In this document: positions 6,479 through 13,754 of the stretch, one piece after another | Layout: the number at the start of each line of letters is the position of its first letter | Numbering within the stretch: the stretch's first letter is position 1 | Source of the DNA: Thermodesulfobacteriaceae bacterium | Lineage (GTDB): Bacteria; Desulfobacterota; Dissulfuribacteria; Dissulfuribacterales; UBA3076 | Direction of reading: 5' to 3' | Length of the DNA: 13,800 nucleotides | Assembly: GCA_012961845.1 (NCBI GenBank) | Contig: DTYO01000059.1 | Span: 1 to 13,800, forward strand | Notes under the pieces: model-generated | Seen by the model: only the letters and a program-made list of their open reading frames with translations | What the model was told of the DNA's origin: nothing | Database searches by the model: none | Program-made: the position numbers and the translations under genes

Positions 6479-8215
6479 ATGATTTTGCTGGAAGATAGCT
6501 TCAAGAAGTCAGGCAGAGATGTAGATAAAGTAATGGCCCCTTCCGAGACTCTTGCATGGGTCCGCACGCGTCTCGGCAGTTTGGATGTGCCTGTTCTCCA
6601 GGCAACCGAAAGGATCGATAAAGGCAGACTTGGAATACCTGTATATGTCAGCAGGTATGCACCTTCCATCAGTCGTCTTACCGGAACCCATAAACAGATG
6701 GGGAAGGGGGTGACGGCTGCTCAGGCTGAAGCCAGTGCTGTCATGGAACTTGTAGAACGTTTCAGCCTTTTTTATTTTGTCAGAGAAAGGGAGAAGAGAA
6801 TATGTTCGCGGGTGGACATCAAAGCCCGTACAGTCGCTGTCAGCGAAATGATAAAGGCTCTTCACGTCTGGAAACAGGATGATCCTGCTGTCTCAGATGC
6901 TGATCCTATTATAAATGCCATTAACATGGAGTGGACTGAGGCCCTTCGACCGGCTGACCATCAGTCGAGGTGGCTGCCTTTTTCATGGTTTTGGCCCATA
7001 AACGAATATAATGGTTCTGCTTCCGGAAATTCCCTTGCTGAAGCAGCTGTCCAAGCCATCTCCGAGGTGGTTGAGCGTCATGTCTGCTCCGTGATTACCT
7101 ATGGAAGGCTGACGACTCCCACAATCAGGTCGGATTCACTCCGCGATCCTGTGGTGAAAGAGCTTGTTGACAGGTTCAGGGCGCTTGATATCAATGTGAT
7201 CCTGAAAGACTTTTCCCTCGGGCTTGGAATTCCCACAGTCGGAGCCATTGCCTGGGATCCGTCCACCTGGCCTGATCGGAGCGAAATAGTCTATACTGCA
7301 GGTACTGCACCTGATCCAGCCCGAGCCGCAGTAAGGGCCCTGACGGAAATAGCGCAGCTTGCAGGAGATTTTGACACGGAGGGAGAATATCTGGAGAGCG
7401 GCCTGCCCAAATTTTCCAGTCTTGGAGAGGCTGCGTATGTGTTGGAGAGTTCTGACGAGATATCCTTGGAATCCATGCCTGACTGCAGCTCTGAAAATTT
7501 CAGGATTGAGGTGGTCAATATGTGCAGGGCTCTGACGGAATCAGGCTTGAAGCCTTATCTGATAGACGTAACTCACCCCGGACTTGGAGTTCCTGTAGTA
7601 TATGCGGTCATCCCTGGGAACCATTTCAGAGACAGGACAAGACAGATCGATCTTCCTTTTCACTGTGCCCGGGTGGCATCTGCAGAGAAAGGATATGCCG
7701 CCCTGGACAAAATGAAGTTGATCGACGAGGTATATCCGGGGCGTCCTGATGTTGCATTCTATACTGGACATGTATTCGAGTCTCTTGGTAATTACGCTGA
7801 AGCCCTTGAATGGTATGAAAAGGCTATGGATCGAAACCCTGGGGCAGAGGAAACCGGCAGCATATTGTGTCACAGAGGCGTATGCTATAAGGAAATGGAA
7901 GACTTCAGCAGGGCTGTTGAGGAACTTTGCTCTGCCAGGGATGCCAGTCCGGGGCTCAAGGAGATCCATAATCTACTCGGCTATTGCTATTACAGGATGG
8001 GAGACCATTTGAAGGCCATAGAGGCGTTTGAACAGGCAATCAATATAGATCCCGGGTCAGGTATTGATTATGCCAATATAGCCAGCAACCTGCGTAAGCT
8101 TGGTCTGAGAGAGGCGGCGTTGCAGTGGTATGAGATGGCCTTGGAGCTGGATTCCGAACTTGAATGGGCAAGAGAGCATATGGAGGCCTTGAAAACCGAG
8201 CAAAAAACTGAATGA
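6479..8215 (+). CDS. ycaO: YcaO-domain ATPase fused to C-terminal TPR repeats
   Basis: YcaO enzymes use ATP to phosphorylate a peptide backbone amide, making azolines, amidines or thioamides; E. coli YcaO is linked genetically to RimO methylthiolation of ribosomal protein S12. This 578-residue protein has the YcaO fold at about 1-395 and keeps the nucleotide and Mg-binding elements: MGKG (74-77), the paired glutamates E90/E93 in MELVER, E196/E199 in SEVVER, and R287/E290/Q293 in RALTEIAQ. DVTHPGLGVPVV (363-374) is also typical. Residues about 424-560 form four TPRs ending NPG, SPG, DPG and DSE. It lacks a PxPxP C-terminus, so it is not a classical azoline cyclodehydratase. The TPRs may bind a protein substrate. 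ATG 6479 has a poor ribosome-binding site; ATG at residue 19 would cut a conserved N-terminal segment. No precursor peptide, ThiF-like protein, TfuA or RimO gene is nearby. The next gene is dsrC. Confidence 0.93.
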   Translation: MILLEDSFKKSGRDVDKVMAPSETLAWVRTRLGSLDVPVLQATERIDKGRLGIPVYVSRYAPSISRLTGTHKQMGKGVTAAQAEASAVMELVERFSLFYFVREREKRICSRVDIKARTVAVSEMIKALHVWKQDDPAVSDADPIINAINMEWTEALRPADHQSRWLPFSWFWPINEYNGSASGNSLAEAAVQAISEVVERHVCSVITYGRLTTPTIRSDSLRDPVVKELVDRFRALDINVILKDFSLGLGIPTVGAIAWDPSTWPDRSEIVYTAGTAPDPARAAVRALTEIAQLAGDFDTEGEYLESGLPKFSSLGEAAYVLESSDEISLESMPDCSSENFRIEVVNMCRALTESGLKPYLIDVTHPGLGVPVVYAVIPGNHFRDRTRQIDLPFHCARVASAEKGYAALDKMKLIDEVYPGRPDVAFYTGHVFESLGNYAEALEWYEKAMDRNPGAEETGSILCHRGVCYKEMEDFSRAVEELCSARDASPGLKEIHNLLGYCYYRMGDHLKAIEAFEQAINIDPGSGIDYANIASNLRKLGLREAALQWYEMALELDSELEWAREHMEALKTEQKTE

Positions 8216-8319
8216 CTATTCAATGTTTATTGTTTGTTGGCCGATTGAATGTGTGTAATACGGTGTAATGTTTGAGGAAATTGCAGAATATTTTTTATTG
8301 AGACAGGGCGTCCGGTTCC

Positions 8320-8348
8320 TTGACAAAGATTTCACGTTATAGTATGAA
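8320..8348 (+). promoter_or_regulatory. Sigma70-type promoter of dsrC
   Basis: TTGACA (8320-8325), a 17-base spacer, then TATGAA (8343-8348). The predicted start of transcription is near 8355. It gives an AT-rich leader of nearly 60 bases ending in a near-perfect ribosome-binding site, consistent with the high expression expected of dsrC. The preceding 8216-8319 has no gene; it holds a 7-base inverted repeat (ATTCAAT 8218-8224, ATTGAAT 8244-8250). Confidence 0.7.
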
Positions 8349-8400
8349 CGGTATTTAATTTCGTAATCTATAAAAGAATTAAAAAAGGCAATAATCTTAA

Positions 8401-8407
8401 AAGGAGG
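8401..8407 (+). promoter_or_regulatory. Very strong Shine-Dalgarno site of dsrC
   Basis: AAGGAGG lies 5 bases before ATG 8413. It is among the strongest ribosome-binding sites in the window. Confidence 0.8.
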
Positions 8408-8412
8408 AAAGC

Positions 8413-8733
8413 ATGGCTACGGTAGAATTCAAAGGGAAAACCTTCGAAGTTGATGAAGACGGTTTCCTGGTAAAGGGAATGGAAGAATGGAGCAATGAGT
8501 GGGTAGAGTATGTACAGGAGCAGGAAGGTATCACCGAGATGACCGATGATCACTGGAAGGTCATTAATATCCTTCAGGATTATTTCAAGAAGAACGGTAT
8601 TGCTCCAATGGTGCGTATTCTTTCCAAAACCACCGGTTATCCCTTGAAGAAAATTTATGAATTGTTCCCTTCCGGACCCGGCAAGGGAGCCTGTAAGATG
8701 GCCGGTCTTCCCAAGCCTACAGGTTGTGTATAG
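8413..8733 (+). CDS. dsrC: DsrC, sulfur-carrier partner of dissimilatory sulfite reductase
   Basis: DsrC is a small cytoplasmic protein of the DsrC/TusE family. In sulfate reducers it accepts sulfur from DsrAB as a trisulfide between two C-terminal cysteines and passes electrons and sulfide on through the DsrMKJOP membrane complex. The 106-residue protein has the full family length, with motifs EDGFL (15-19), DHWKVI (46-51), GIAPMVRIL (62-70), LFPSGPGKGACK (84-95) and PKPTGCV. Cys94 and Cys105 are both present, spaced C-x10-C with Cys105 penultimate; this separates true DsrC from TusE, which keeps only the last one. The gene has its own promoter and terminator. Its isolation from dsrAB is normal, as dsrC is often unlinked. 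It lies about 200 bases after the YcaO gene. Confidence 0.97.
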   Translation: MATVEFKGKTFEVDEDGFLVKGMEEWSNEWVEYVQEQEGITEMTDDHWKVINILQDYFKKNGIAPMVRILSKTTGYPLKKIYELFPSGPGKGACKMAGLPKPTGCV

Positions 8734-8774
8734 CAGTTCTTCTTCGAAAATCACAAGCTGAGAGAATGATTATG

Positions 8775-8803
8775 GCCCTTGCCTGTTTGGTGAGGGCTTT
8801 TTT
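8775..8803 (+). terminator. Intrinsic terminator of dsrC
   Basis: GCCCTTGCC (8775-8783) pairs with GGTGAGGGC (8789-8797) over nine positions, including two G-T wobbles. The loop is TGTTT, followed directly by six T (8798-8803). The T-run touches the earliest possible start codon of the next gene. Confidence 0.88.
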
Positions 8804-10492
8804 GTGCCGGATATGGGTAATGTGTCTTCCATTTATGAAGTTGTCTGTATTTTTTCAGTTTATTTTATTCTGCAAGCGATTTCAGGCTATGCGGGTGTTC
8901 ATAGGGATGATCCTTGTGAACGGTTGCTCAGTGATTTCGCCCCAATTCCTGCAATGGTTTCAGGGCTAGGCCATGATTGGGTAGTCCTGAACAAAGGGAA
9001 GGAACACGGAATCAGTTCCGGCGATTTATTCCAGATATATTCCGCGGGAGCCCCGGTAAAGGCTTCCGGGACCGGCAGACTGATCGGTCACCTGAAAGAG
9101 AAGGTTGCCACAGTTCAGGTTATCAAGCTGAAAAAAAAATCATCTGTCTGTCAGTTAATATCCAGAGAGAATGCAATAATTGTTGGCCAGCCTGCCATGC
9201 GCTTCAAGGATGTCACGGCGGTGTTTACGGCCAGGTCCGCCCAGCTGGAATCGCGTAAATTCGGTAAAGAACTGAGAGGAAGACTACCCAATCTCATATG
9301 GGTGAGCACCGACAGCATTATCCAGCCTCTTTCCCGTCCATTGTCCACGGAAACACTGGGGGTAAACCTGCTCTTCCTGCTGGGACCTGACGGGCTCAAG
9401 GTCTATGGGCCGGGGATGTCGCTCATTCATGAATATAATCAGTGCACAGGCAGCTCGAAAGGGAAGAAAAACGCCGATGTCCAGCCGTATGATCTTATGG
9501 AAATGGATGGTCCCGGTGGCAGGTCCGCGCTTTCTGGTTATGAATTTGATTTTTCAAACATGAAGATTGTGGGCAGGCTGCCGGTACCTGCTGTTCAGAT
9601 AGACGTAACCGATGTCGATCAGGATGGAAGGACGGAAATAGTCTGTTTGCTTTCATCAGCCCTGTATATTCATCCATTCAGGAACAAGGGGAGTGGGGCT
9701 GTATTTGGTTTCGCCGGTGCAGGCTGGCCGGCGGGTTTTTCAGTAGACCGTTCAGACGGGTGGATTGCAGTAAATATAATTCTCGAAAAAGTCGGCATGC
9801 GTTCGGTATTGCTCAGGTATTCGAACGGCAGGTTGTATTGTGTGCAGGGTGAGATCAACCTGTGGCTCGCCTTTGTTGACATGGATGGAGACGGGGCCAG
9901 AGAGTCCCTTCTCGGACAGAGTTTCAACGGAGATACGCTGTTTGGTTCAAATGTATTTTTGCTGAATTATGGCCCTGAAGGAATCAGCTACAGAGAAAGA
10001 CTGGATCTGCCTGCCGGCTTTTCAGTATTGCGGACATGCTGGGAAGATCTAAACGGTAACGGGATAGAGGAGATATGTACCGTAGGCCAGGATGGCAGAA
10101 TCAGGATATACGAAATGGGGACGCTTGTGTGGTCGGGGCAGCAGCCGGTGGCAGAATTTTCAGAGGGGAAAGGGCAGGTCATCGAATTTATACCAGGCTC
10201 AGTACTGAAAACAGGTTCAGGTGTCATTTTCCTGCACGGCAGAGCTGATACCGCTGTTTCCGGAGGATGTGACGCACTGATGGGGCTGACCTGGAACGGT
10301 CGGGGATACTCTCTTGATCCGGTTTCACCATGCCTGGGACGTAGGATTTGCGGTCTTGCAGTCCTGCAGGACCGCTTCATCGCAGGCGTAACAGCGGAAA
10401 AGGCGGATTCAGAAGGGACGGAAGAAACTCTGCTTTATTCCGCAGAACCGTTTAAAGGAGAAAACGCGGAGGCGAAAAAGCCCGTTACATAG
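8804..10492 (+). CDS. Probable exported protein with FlgT-C-like domain and FG-GAP/VCBS-type loops
   Basis: I do not recognise a specific gene. The longest frame, from GTG 8804, has 562 residues; ATG 8813 (559 residues) is an equally good start, and neither has a clear ribosome-binding site. A hydrophobic stretch at about 13-30 looks like a signal peptide, though with few positive charges before it. Residues about 58-118 (VVLNKGKEHGISSGDLFQIY, then a tGRLIGHL and ATVQVIKL pattern) resemble the C-terminal domain of FlgT-type proteins. Three Asp/Asn-rich loops follow: DVDQDGRTE (270-278), DMDGDGARE (359-367) and DLNGNGIEE (415-423). They are typical of FG-GAP/VCBS propeller blades that bind calcium. 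The rest is consistent with beta-rich blades. The gene starts right after the dsrC terminator, so it needs read-through or a promoter I cannot see. Cell-envelope location is inferred. Confidence 0.8.
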   Translation: MPDMGNVSSIYEVVCIFSVYFILQAISGYAGVHRDDPCERLLSDFAPIPAMVSGLGHDWVVLNKGKEHGISSGDLFQIYSAGAPVKASGTGRLIGHLKEKVATVQVIKLKKKSSVCQLISRENAIIVGQPAMRFKDVTAVFTARSAQLESRKFGKELRGRLPNLIWVSTDSIIQPLSRPLSTETLGVNLLFLLGPDGLKVYGPGMSLIHEYNQCTGSSKGKKNADVQPYDLMEMDGPGGRSALSGYEFDFSNMKIVGRLPVPAVQIDVTDVDQDGRTEIVCLLSSALYIHPFRNKGSGAVFGFAGAGWPAGFSVDRSDGWIAVNIILEKVGMRSVLLRYSNGRLYCVQGEINLWLAFVDMDGDGARESLLGQSFNGDTLFGSNVFLLNYGPEGISYRERLDLPAGFSVLRTCWEDLNGNGIEEICTVGQDGRIRIYEMGTLVWSGQQPVAEFSEGKGQVIEFIPGSVLKTGSGVIFLHGRADTAVSGGCDALMGLTWNGRGYSLDPVSPCLGRRICGLAVLQDRFIAGVTAEKADSEGTEETLLYSAEPFKGENAEAKKPVT

Positions 10493-10601
10493 CATCGATA
10501 TCCGGTCTATGTCCCATATGGCTTCGAATGCAACCGTGGCCGGATCGATTCGTCTCTGATCAACAGATTAAGGTAAATCATAAACCGCACTGGGAAGCTG
10601 A

Positions 10602-10680
10602 AGCGAATTCGATGAAGATAGGTTCGGCGTTTGAAGCCACAATGGATCCGCAAGTTGCCGGATCTGCTGCATTGCTTGGG
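10602..10680 (+). repeat. Dispersed repeat, copy A
   Basis: It begins AGCGAATTC and contains TTTGAAGCCACAA and ATCTGCTGCATTG. The first 41 bases match copy B (from 13719) at 30 of 41 positions without a gap. After a two-base gap the end also matches (ATCTGYTGCATTG). Both copies lie in the same orientation outside coding sequence. Confidence 0.55.
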
Positions 10681-10749
10681 TCTAAAGTATTAAGGTGCGT
10701 CCGAGCCTTTTCTGCTCTGCATCTTTGGCAGAAACGCTGACCCAACAAT
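10671..10749. repeat. Nested inverted repeats beside repeat copy A
   Basis: The outer arms ATTGCTTGGGTC (10671-10682) and GACCCAACAAT (10739-10749) pair with one bulged base. The inner arms TTTCTGC (10709-10715) and GCAGAAA (10728-10734) pair perfectly. It could be the terminal structure of the repeat element or a hairpin in the recD2 3' UTR. It lacks a T-run on either strand. Confidence 0.5.
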
Positions 10750-10795
10750 CCGGGGTGAGGTCCTTAGTTCTGAAGCAGCCTCCCGTGATCAGAGA

Positions 10796-13138
10796 CTATG
10801 CCGCTCCTGACGCAGGCAGACCCAGCCAGGTCTGCCTCTGGACACCCTGCATGTTGGTGCAGGCCCTTTTCAGGGCATACGACTGTCCGATCAGATAAAC
10901 TTTTTTTTCAGCCCTAGTTACAGCCGTGTAAAACCACTTGTTGTTCAGCATTATGAAGTGGGAATTTGTCAGGGGGATAACAACGATTCTGTACTGACTG
11001 CCCTGGGCCTTGTGGACGGTCAAGGCATATGCTAGTTCAATTATGTCGCCAATGTGATCGAAATCATACGCCACTACCACCCTTTCAGGATATACCACAT
11101 AAAACTCTTCGGCTTCAGGGTCTATCCTGGTGACAAGCCCTACGTTGCCATTGAAAACGCGTCTGTATCCCTCTGAGCTGAACTGTTTTCCGAGGCGGAT
11201 GAATTCATCCCAAGGCATTACCTGCATGTCCCTGTTCTGAAGATGAACCACCTTGTCTCCCTCTCTTATGGAGATCCCGGCTTTGGCTATGCCGCTGTTC
11301 ACACTGGAAGGATTCATGATGTCCTGAAGAAGATTGTTCAGAATTTCGGTGCCGAGCTGCCCCACCCGCATGGGTGTGAGGATCTGAAATTCCCAGATAG
11401 GATGATTCAGCCTGTCCCGGTAGTCTCTGGCGTGTTCGAGGATTCGGTCGAGTATAGCCTGGTTGTTTTCTTCTCTGAGAGTCCTCAATTCCTTTTCTGT
11501 CCGGCCTTTTTTCAGGGCATAGATGTTGTGTTTTTCTATCCTTTCAAACGAGAAGTCTTTCCAGCCTGGCCTATCGATTCCGTCAGGCACAATTCCCCGG
11601 CGTATATCATTGGCAAACAGGGTGAGTACACTGTCTTCGCTCTGGCGGTAGATACGGGTGAGGTGTACTGCCGGGATCAATCCGGCGTTCAACATGTCGC
11701 CAAACACGTTGCCGGCGCCTATCGGAGGCAGCTGGGCTGGATCGCCCACAAGAAGCAGCAGGGTTTCAGGCAAGAGCGCCCTGGCAAGCCTGAAAAAAAG
11801 CGGCAGGTTTACCATGGATGCCTCGTCCAGCACAATTACCTTGTAGGGCAGAGGGTTGTCAGGACCATGTTCAAATTTACCGGTACCCTTGTATTTCAGC
11901 AGGCTGTGTATGGTAAAGGCATCGAATCCGGTGGTCTTCCTGAGCCTGGCTGATGCCATTCCGGTAAAAGCGCAGCAGACTATTTTGTTGCCGTCAACAT
12001 AATGGGCCGAGAGCAGGTCGAGTATGGCCCTGCAGACAGTGGTCTTGCCAGTGCCGGCATAGCCTGCTAGACCGAATATCACCCTAGGCTCTGTTGCAAC
12101 TCTGAGGATGATTTCCTTCTGCTGCGGTGCAAAGCTGAGACCGCTCCGGTCTTCAAACATTTCTATGAAATTTTCTGCCATTGCCTGTGATATGACCGGT
12201 CTTTCCGTCCCTTCCGAACGGGTCTGAGCGAAGTCTTTCAGCCAATCTTCCATGTATTTATATGAAGCCAGTCCAAATTCTCCGGCATGGCCCTGAACCA
12301 GAATGCCTTCAAGGACCATTGGCTGGAGTACAGCGTGAATGAGAGACTTGTCAGGTTTTATGTCTTCTGAAGAGAGTATTTCCTGGACCATTTCAAGGAA
12401 CCTGTCTTCCAGAAGATAGCAGTGTCCTTCGTTTTCAGCGGCATGGACCAGAACATGGGTTACAGCAGCACGTATCCTCTCGGGCGAATCAGGTTTTATT
12501 CCCAGTCCGAGGGCTATCCTGTCAGCGGTCTTGAAGCCGATACCTCTGACTTCCGTGAGGCTGTACGGGTTTTTTCTGACAGTATCCAGGGCCTGGTCCT
12601 CGAAGTGATTGTATATTCTGATCAGGAGATTGGGGGTGATCTTTCCTCCATGTCCTGAAAGATACTCTGCCAGGGAGCGGAGACTCCTGTGTTTGTGCCA
12701 TGAGCGTTTTATAAGAGTCAGCCTCTTGTCCTTGATACCTTTTACCTGCAGCAGTTTTTCCGGTTCCTGATCCAGGATCCTGACCAGTTCCTTTTCTCCA
12801 TAGTCGTCTATGAGTTGCCGAGCCAGTTTTTTACCCAGTCCTTTCACAACTTTGGACAGAAAAAAGAGCAGTTCGCTGCCCACAAGGCGGCAGCTGGAAA
12901 AAGCGAACTGCCTGCCGTATTTTGTTACTGTCCAAGTACCTGAAAACTGGAATTCAGTGCCTTCGAGACCTGCCTGGTTGAGCAGTTCTGCCACGTGTCC
13001 TGTTGCAGTAAAGCGGGCTCCTCTGGGCGGGCGTACTCTCAGAACGGCAAAACCCGTATCAAGCGATGCATAGGTGACTCGCTCTATTCGTCCCCTGAGG
13101 GTGAGTTCAGTGCCGGAAGAAGATGTTCTATGATTCAT
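10796..13138 (-). CDS. recD2: RecD2-type ATP-dependent DNA helicase
   Basis: RecD2 is a 5'-3' SF1B helicase found mostly in bacteria without RecBC and linked to DNA repair and replication-fork stability. The 780-residue protein has the family layout: an N-terminal OB-like domain (about 11-85), helix-hairpin-helix repeats (KGLGKKLAR near 99-107, KGIKDKRL near 133-140, RGIGFKTADRIA near 198-209), then the helicase core. Core motifs are Walker A GYAGTGKTT (359-367), DEAS (438-441), GDPAQLPPIG (465-474), VHKAQGS (708-714) and YTAVTRA (737-743). This matches the usual length of 720-800. ATG 13138 has no good ribosome-binding site, but no better start is visible. The gene is monocistronic here, convergent with the FG-GAP gene, and its flanks carry related repeats (copies A and B). 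Confidence 0.95.
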   Translation of the reverse strand: MNHRTSSSGTELTLRGRIERVTYASLDTGFAVLRVRPPRGARFTATGHVAELLNQAGLEGTEFQFSGTWTVTKYGRQFAFSSCRLVGSELLFFLSKVVKGLGKKLARQLIDDYGEKELVRILDQEPEKLLQVKGIKDKRLTLIKRSWHKHRSLRSLAEYLSGHGGKITPNLLIRIYNHFEDQALDTVRKNPYSLTEVRGIGFKTADRIALGLGIKPDSPERIRAAVTHVLVHAAENEGHCYLLEDRFLEMVQEILSSEDIKPDKSLIHAVLQPMVLEGILVQGHAGEFGLASYKYMEDWLKDFAQTRSEGTERPVISQAMAENFIEMFEDRSGLSFAPQQKEIILRVATEPRVIFGLAGYAGTGKTTVCRAILDLLSAHYVDGNKIVCCAFTGMASARLRKTTGFDAFTIHSLLKYKGTGKFEHGPDNPLPYKVIVLDEASMVNLPLFFRLARALLPETLLLLVGDPAQLPPIGAGNVFGDMLNAGLIPAVHLTRIYRQSEDSVLTLFANDIRRGIVPDGIDRPGWKDFSFERIEKHNIYALKKGRTEKELRTLREENNQAILDRILEHARDYRDRLNHPIWEFQILTPMRVGQLGTEILNNLLQDIMNPSSVNSGIAKAGISIREGDKVVHLQNRDMQVMPWDEFIRLGKQFSSEGYRRVFNGNVGLVTRIDPEAEEFYVVYPERVVVAYDFDHIGDIIELAYALTVHKAQGSQYRIVVIPLTNSHFIMLNNKWFYTAVTRAEKKVYLIGQSYALKRACTNMQGVQRQTWLGLPASGAA

Positions 13139-13630
13139 CGATAGTCATGAAGGATGGTGTCCTGTCCTGTGCCTGTCCCGGTGAATGGATATCTCAGCTG
13201 TTTCTGTACAGTCACTCTGCCGGAAATATGGAATTATCAATCAATAAAATGCATTTTCCCCCATAGCTCAATAGGCGATATGTATTTCTGTATAGTGGAC
13301 ATCGCACGGCCATGTAGCTGCCGTCCTTCGCGACACTGTTTCCCGGAGATAGGCTGGATGCCGGCCCATGGATTGTTGTTGCCTTGAAGGAGAGCTGAAG
13401 TTACTTTGTGTCTGTCAGTGAACGACCTTTTTGCCGATTTCCGGTCGGTGAAAGAATGATGTTTTGAATATGAGACGCATGTATGCTCATTTTTCATTCT
13501 CTCCGGCACTGAGTGGAGAACTGTAACTGATCTCGGAACAACAAGACGAAATATATGCGATCACGGTGTGCTGCATAAAGAGGGCGGATGGCATCATACG
13601 TGCTCCCTGAGCCTTTAACCCGGGTTATTC

Positions 13631-13754
13631 GCTTCAAAAGCCGAACAAATGCTGATTGGCATAAATTACAGCATGTTACATGCAATATAGTGAGACAAAA
13701 AGTGCACAAAAAAGGTGCAGCGAATTCAACGGAAAAGTGTTCCGTATTTGAAGC
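13631..13754. repeat. Long-spaced inverted repeat at the right end
   Basis: The arm at 13631-13647 (GCTTCAAAAGCCGAACA) matches the reverse complement of 13738-13754 at 14 of 17 positions. Between the arms are a perfect small hairpin GCATG-TTA-CATGC (13671-13683) and an overlapping alternative ATGCTG (13649-13654) with CAGCAT (13669-13674). The two cannot form at once. The arms share TTTGAAGC with repeat copies A and B. Confidence 0.45.

Larger units (their letters stand above)
10493..10795. other. Non-coding interval between two convergent genes
   Basis: About 300 bases separate the stops of the FG-GAP gene and recD2. No gene is supported. It holds repeat copy A and nested inverted repeats (listed separately). 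Near its left end ACATAG (10487-10492) and CTATGT form a 6-base inverted repeat. A bulged pair, ATCGATATCCGG and CCGGATCGAT, lies around 10496-10550. None is followed by a T-run, so no convincing terminator for either gene was found. Confidence 0.6.

Noticed and set aside
8338..8343. TATAGT as the dsrC -10 element
   Set aside because: It lies only 12 bases from TTGACA; TATGAA at 17-base spacing fits better.
8724..8969. Open frame of 81 codons overlapping the end of dsrC
   Set aside because: It runs through the dsrC terminator and overlaps the signal-peptide region of the FG-GAP protein in another frame. It has no ribosome-binding site.
10528..10740. Open frame of 70 codons between the FG-GAP gene and recD2
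   Set aside because: It is a translation of repeat copy A and the nearby hairpin arms.
11243..11953. Open frame of 236 codons on the plus strand
   Set aside because: It lies fully inside recD2 on the opposite strand, resembles no family, and recD2 is unmistakable there.
13258..13330. tRNA-like stretch AGCTCAATAGGC
   Set aside because: No T-arm (GTTCRANYC), no matching acceptor stem and no proper anticodon arm follow.
13154..13709. Small open frames on both strands upstream of recD2
   Set aside because: They overlap each other, have no recognisable motifs, and have unconvincing ribosome-binding sites.
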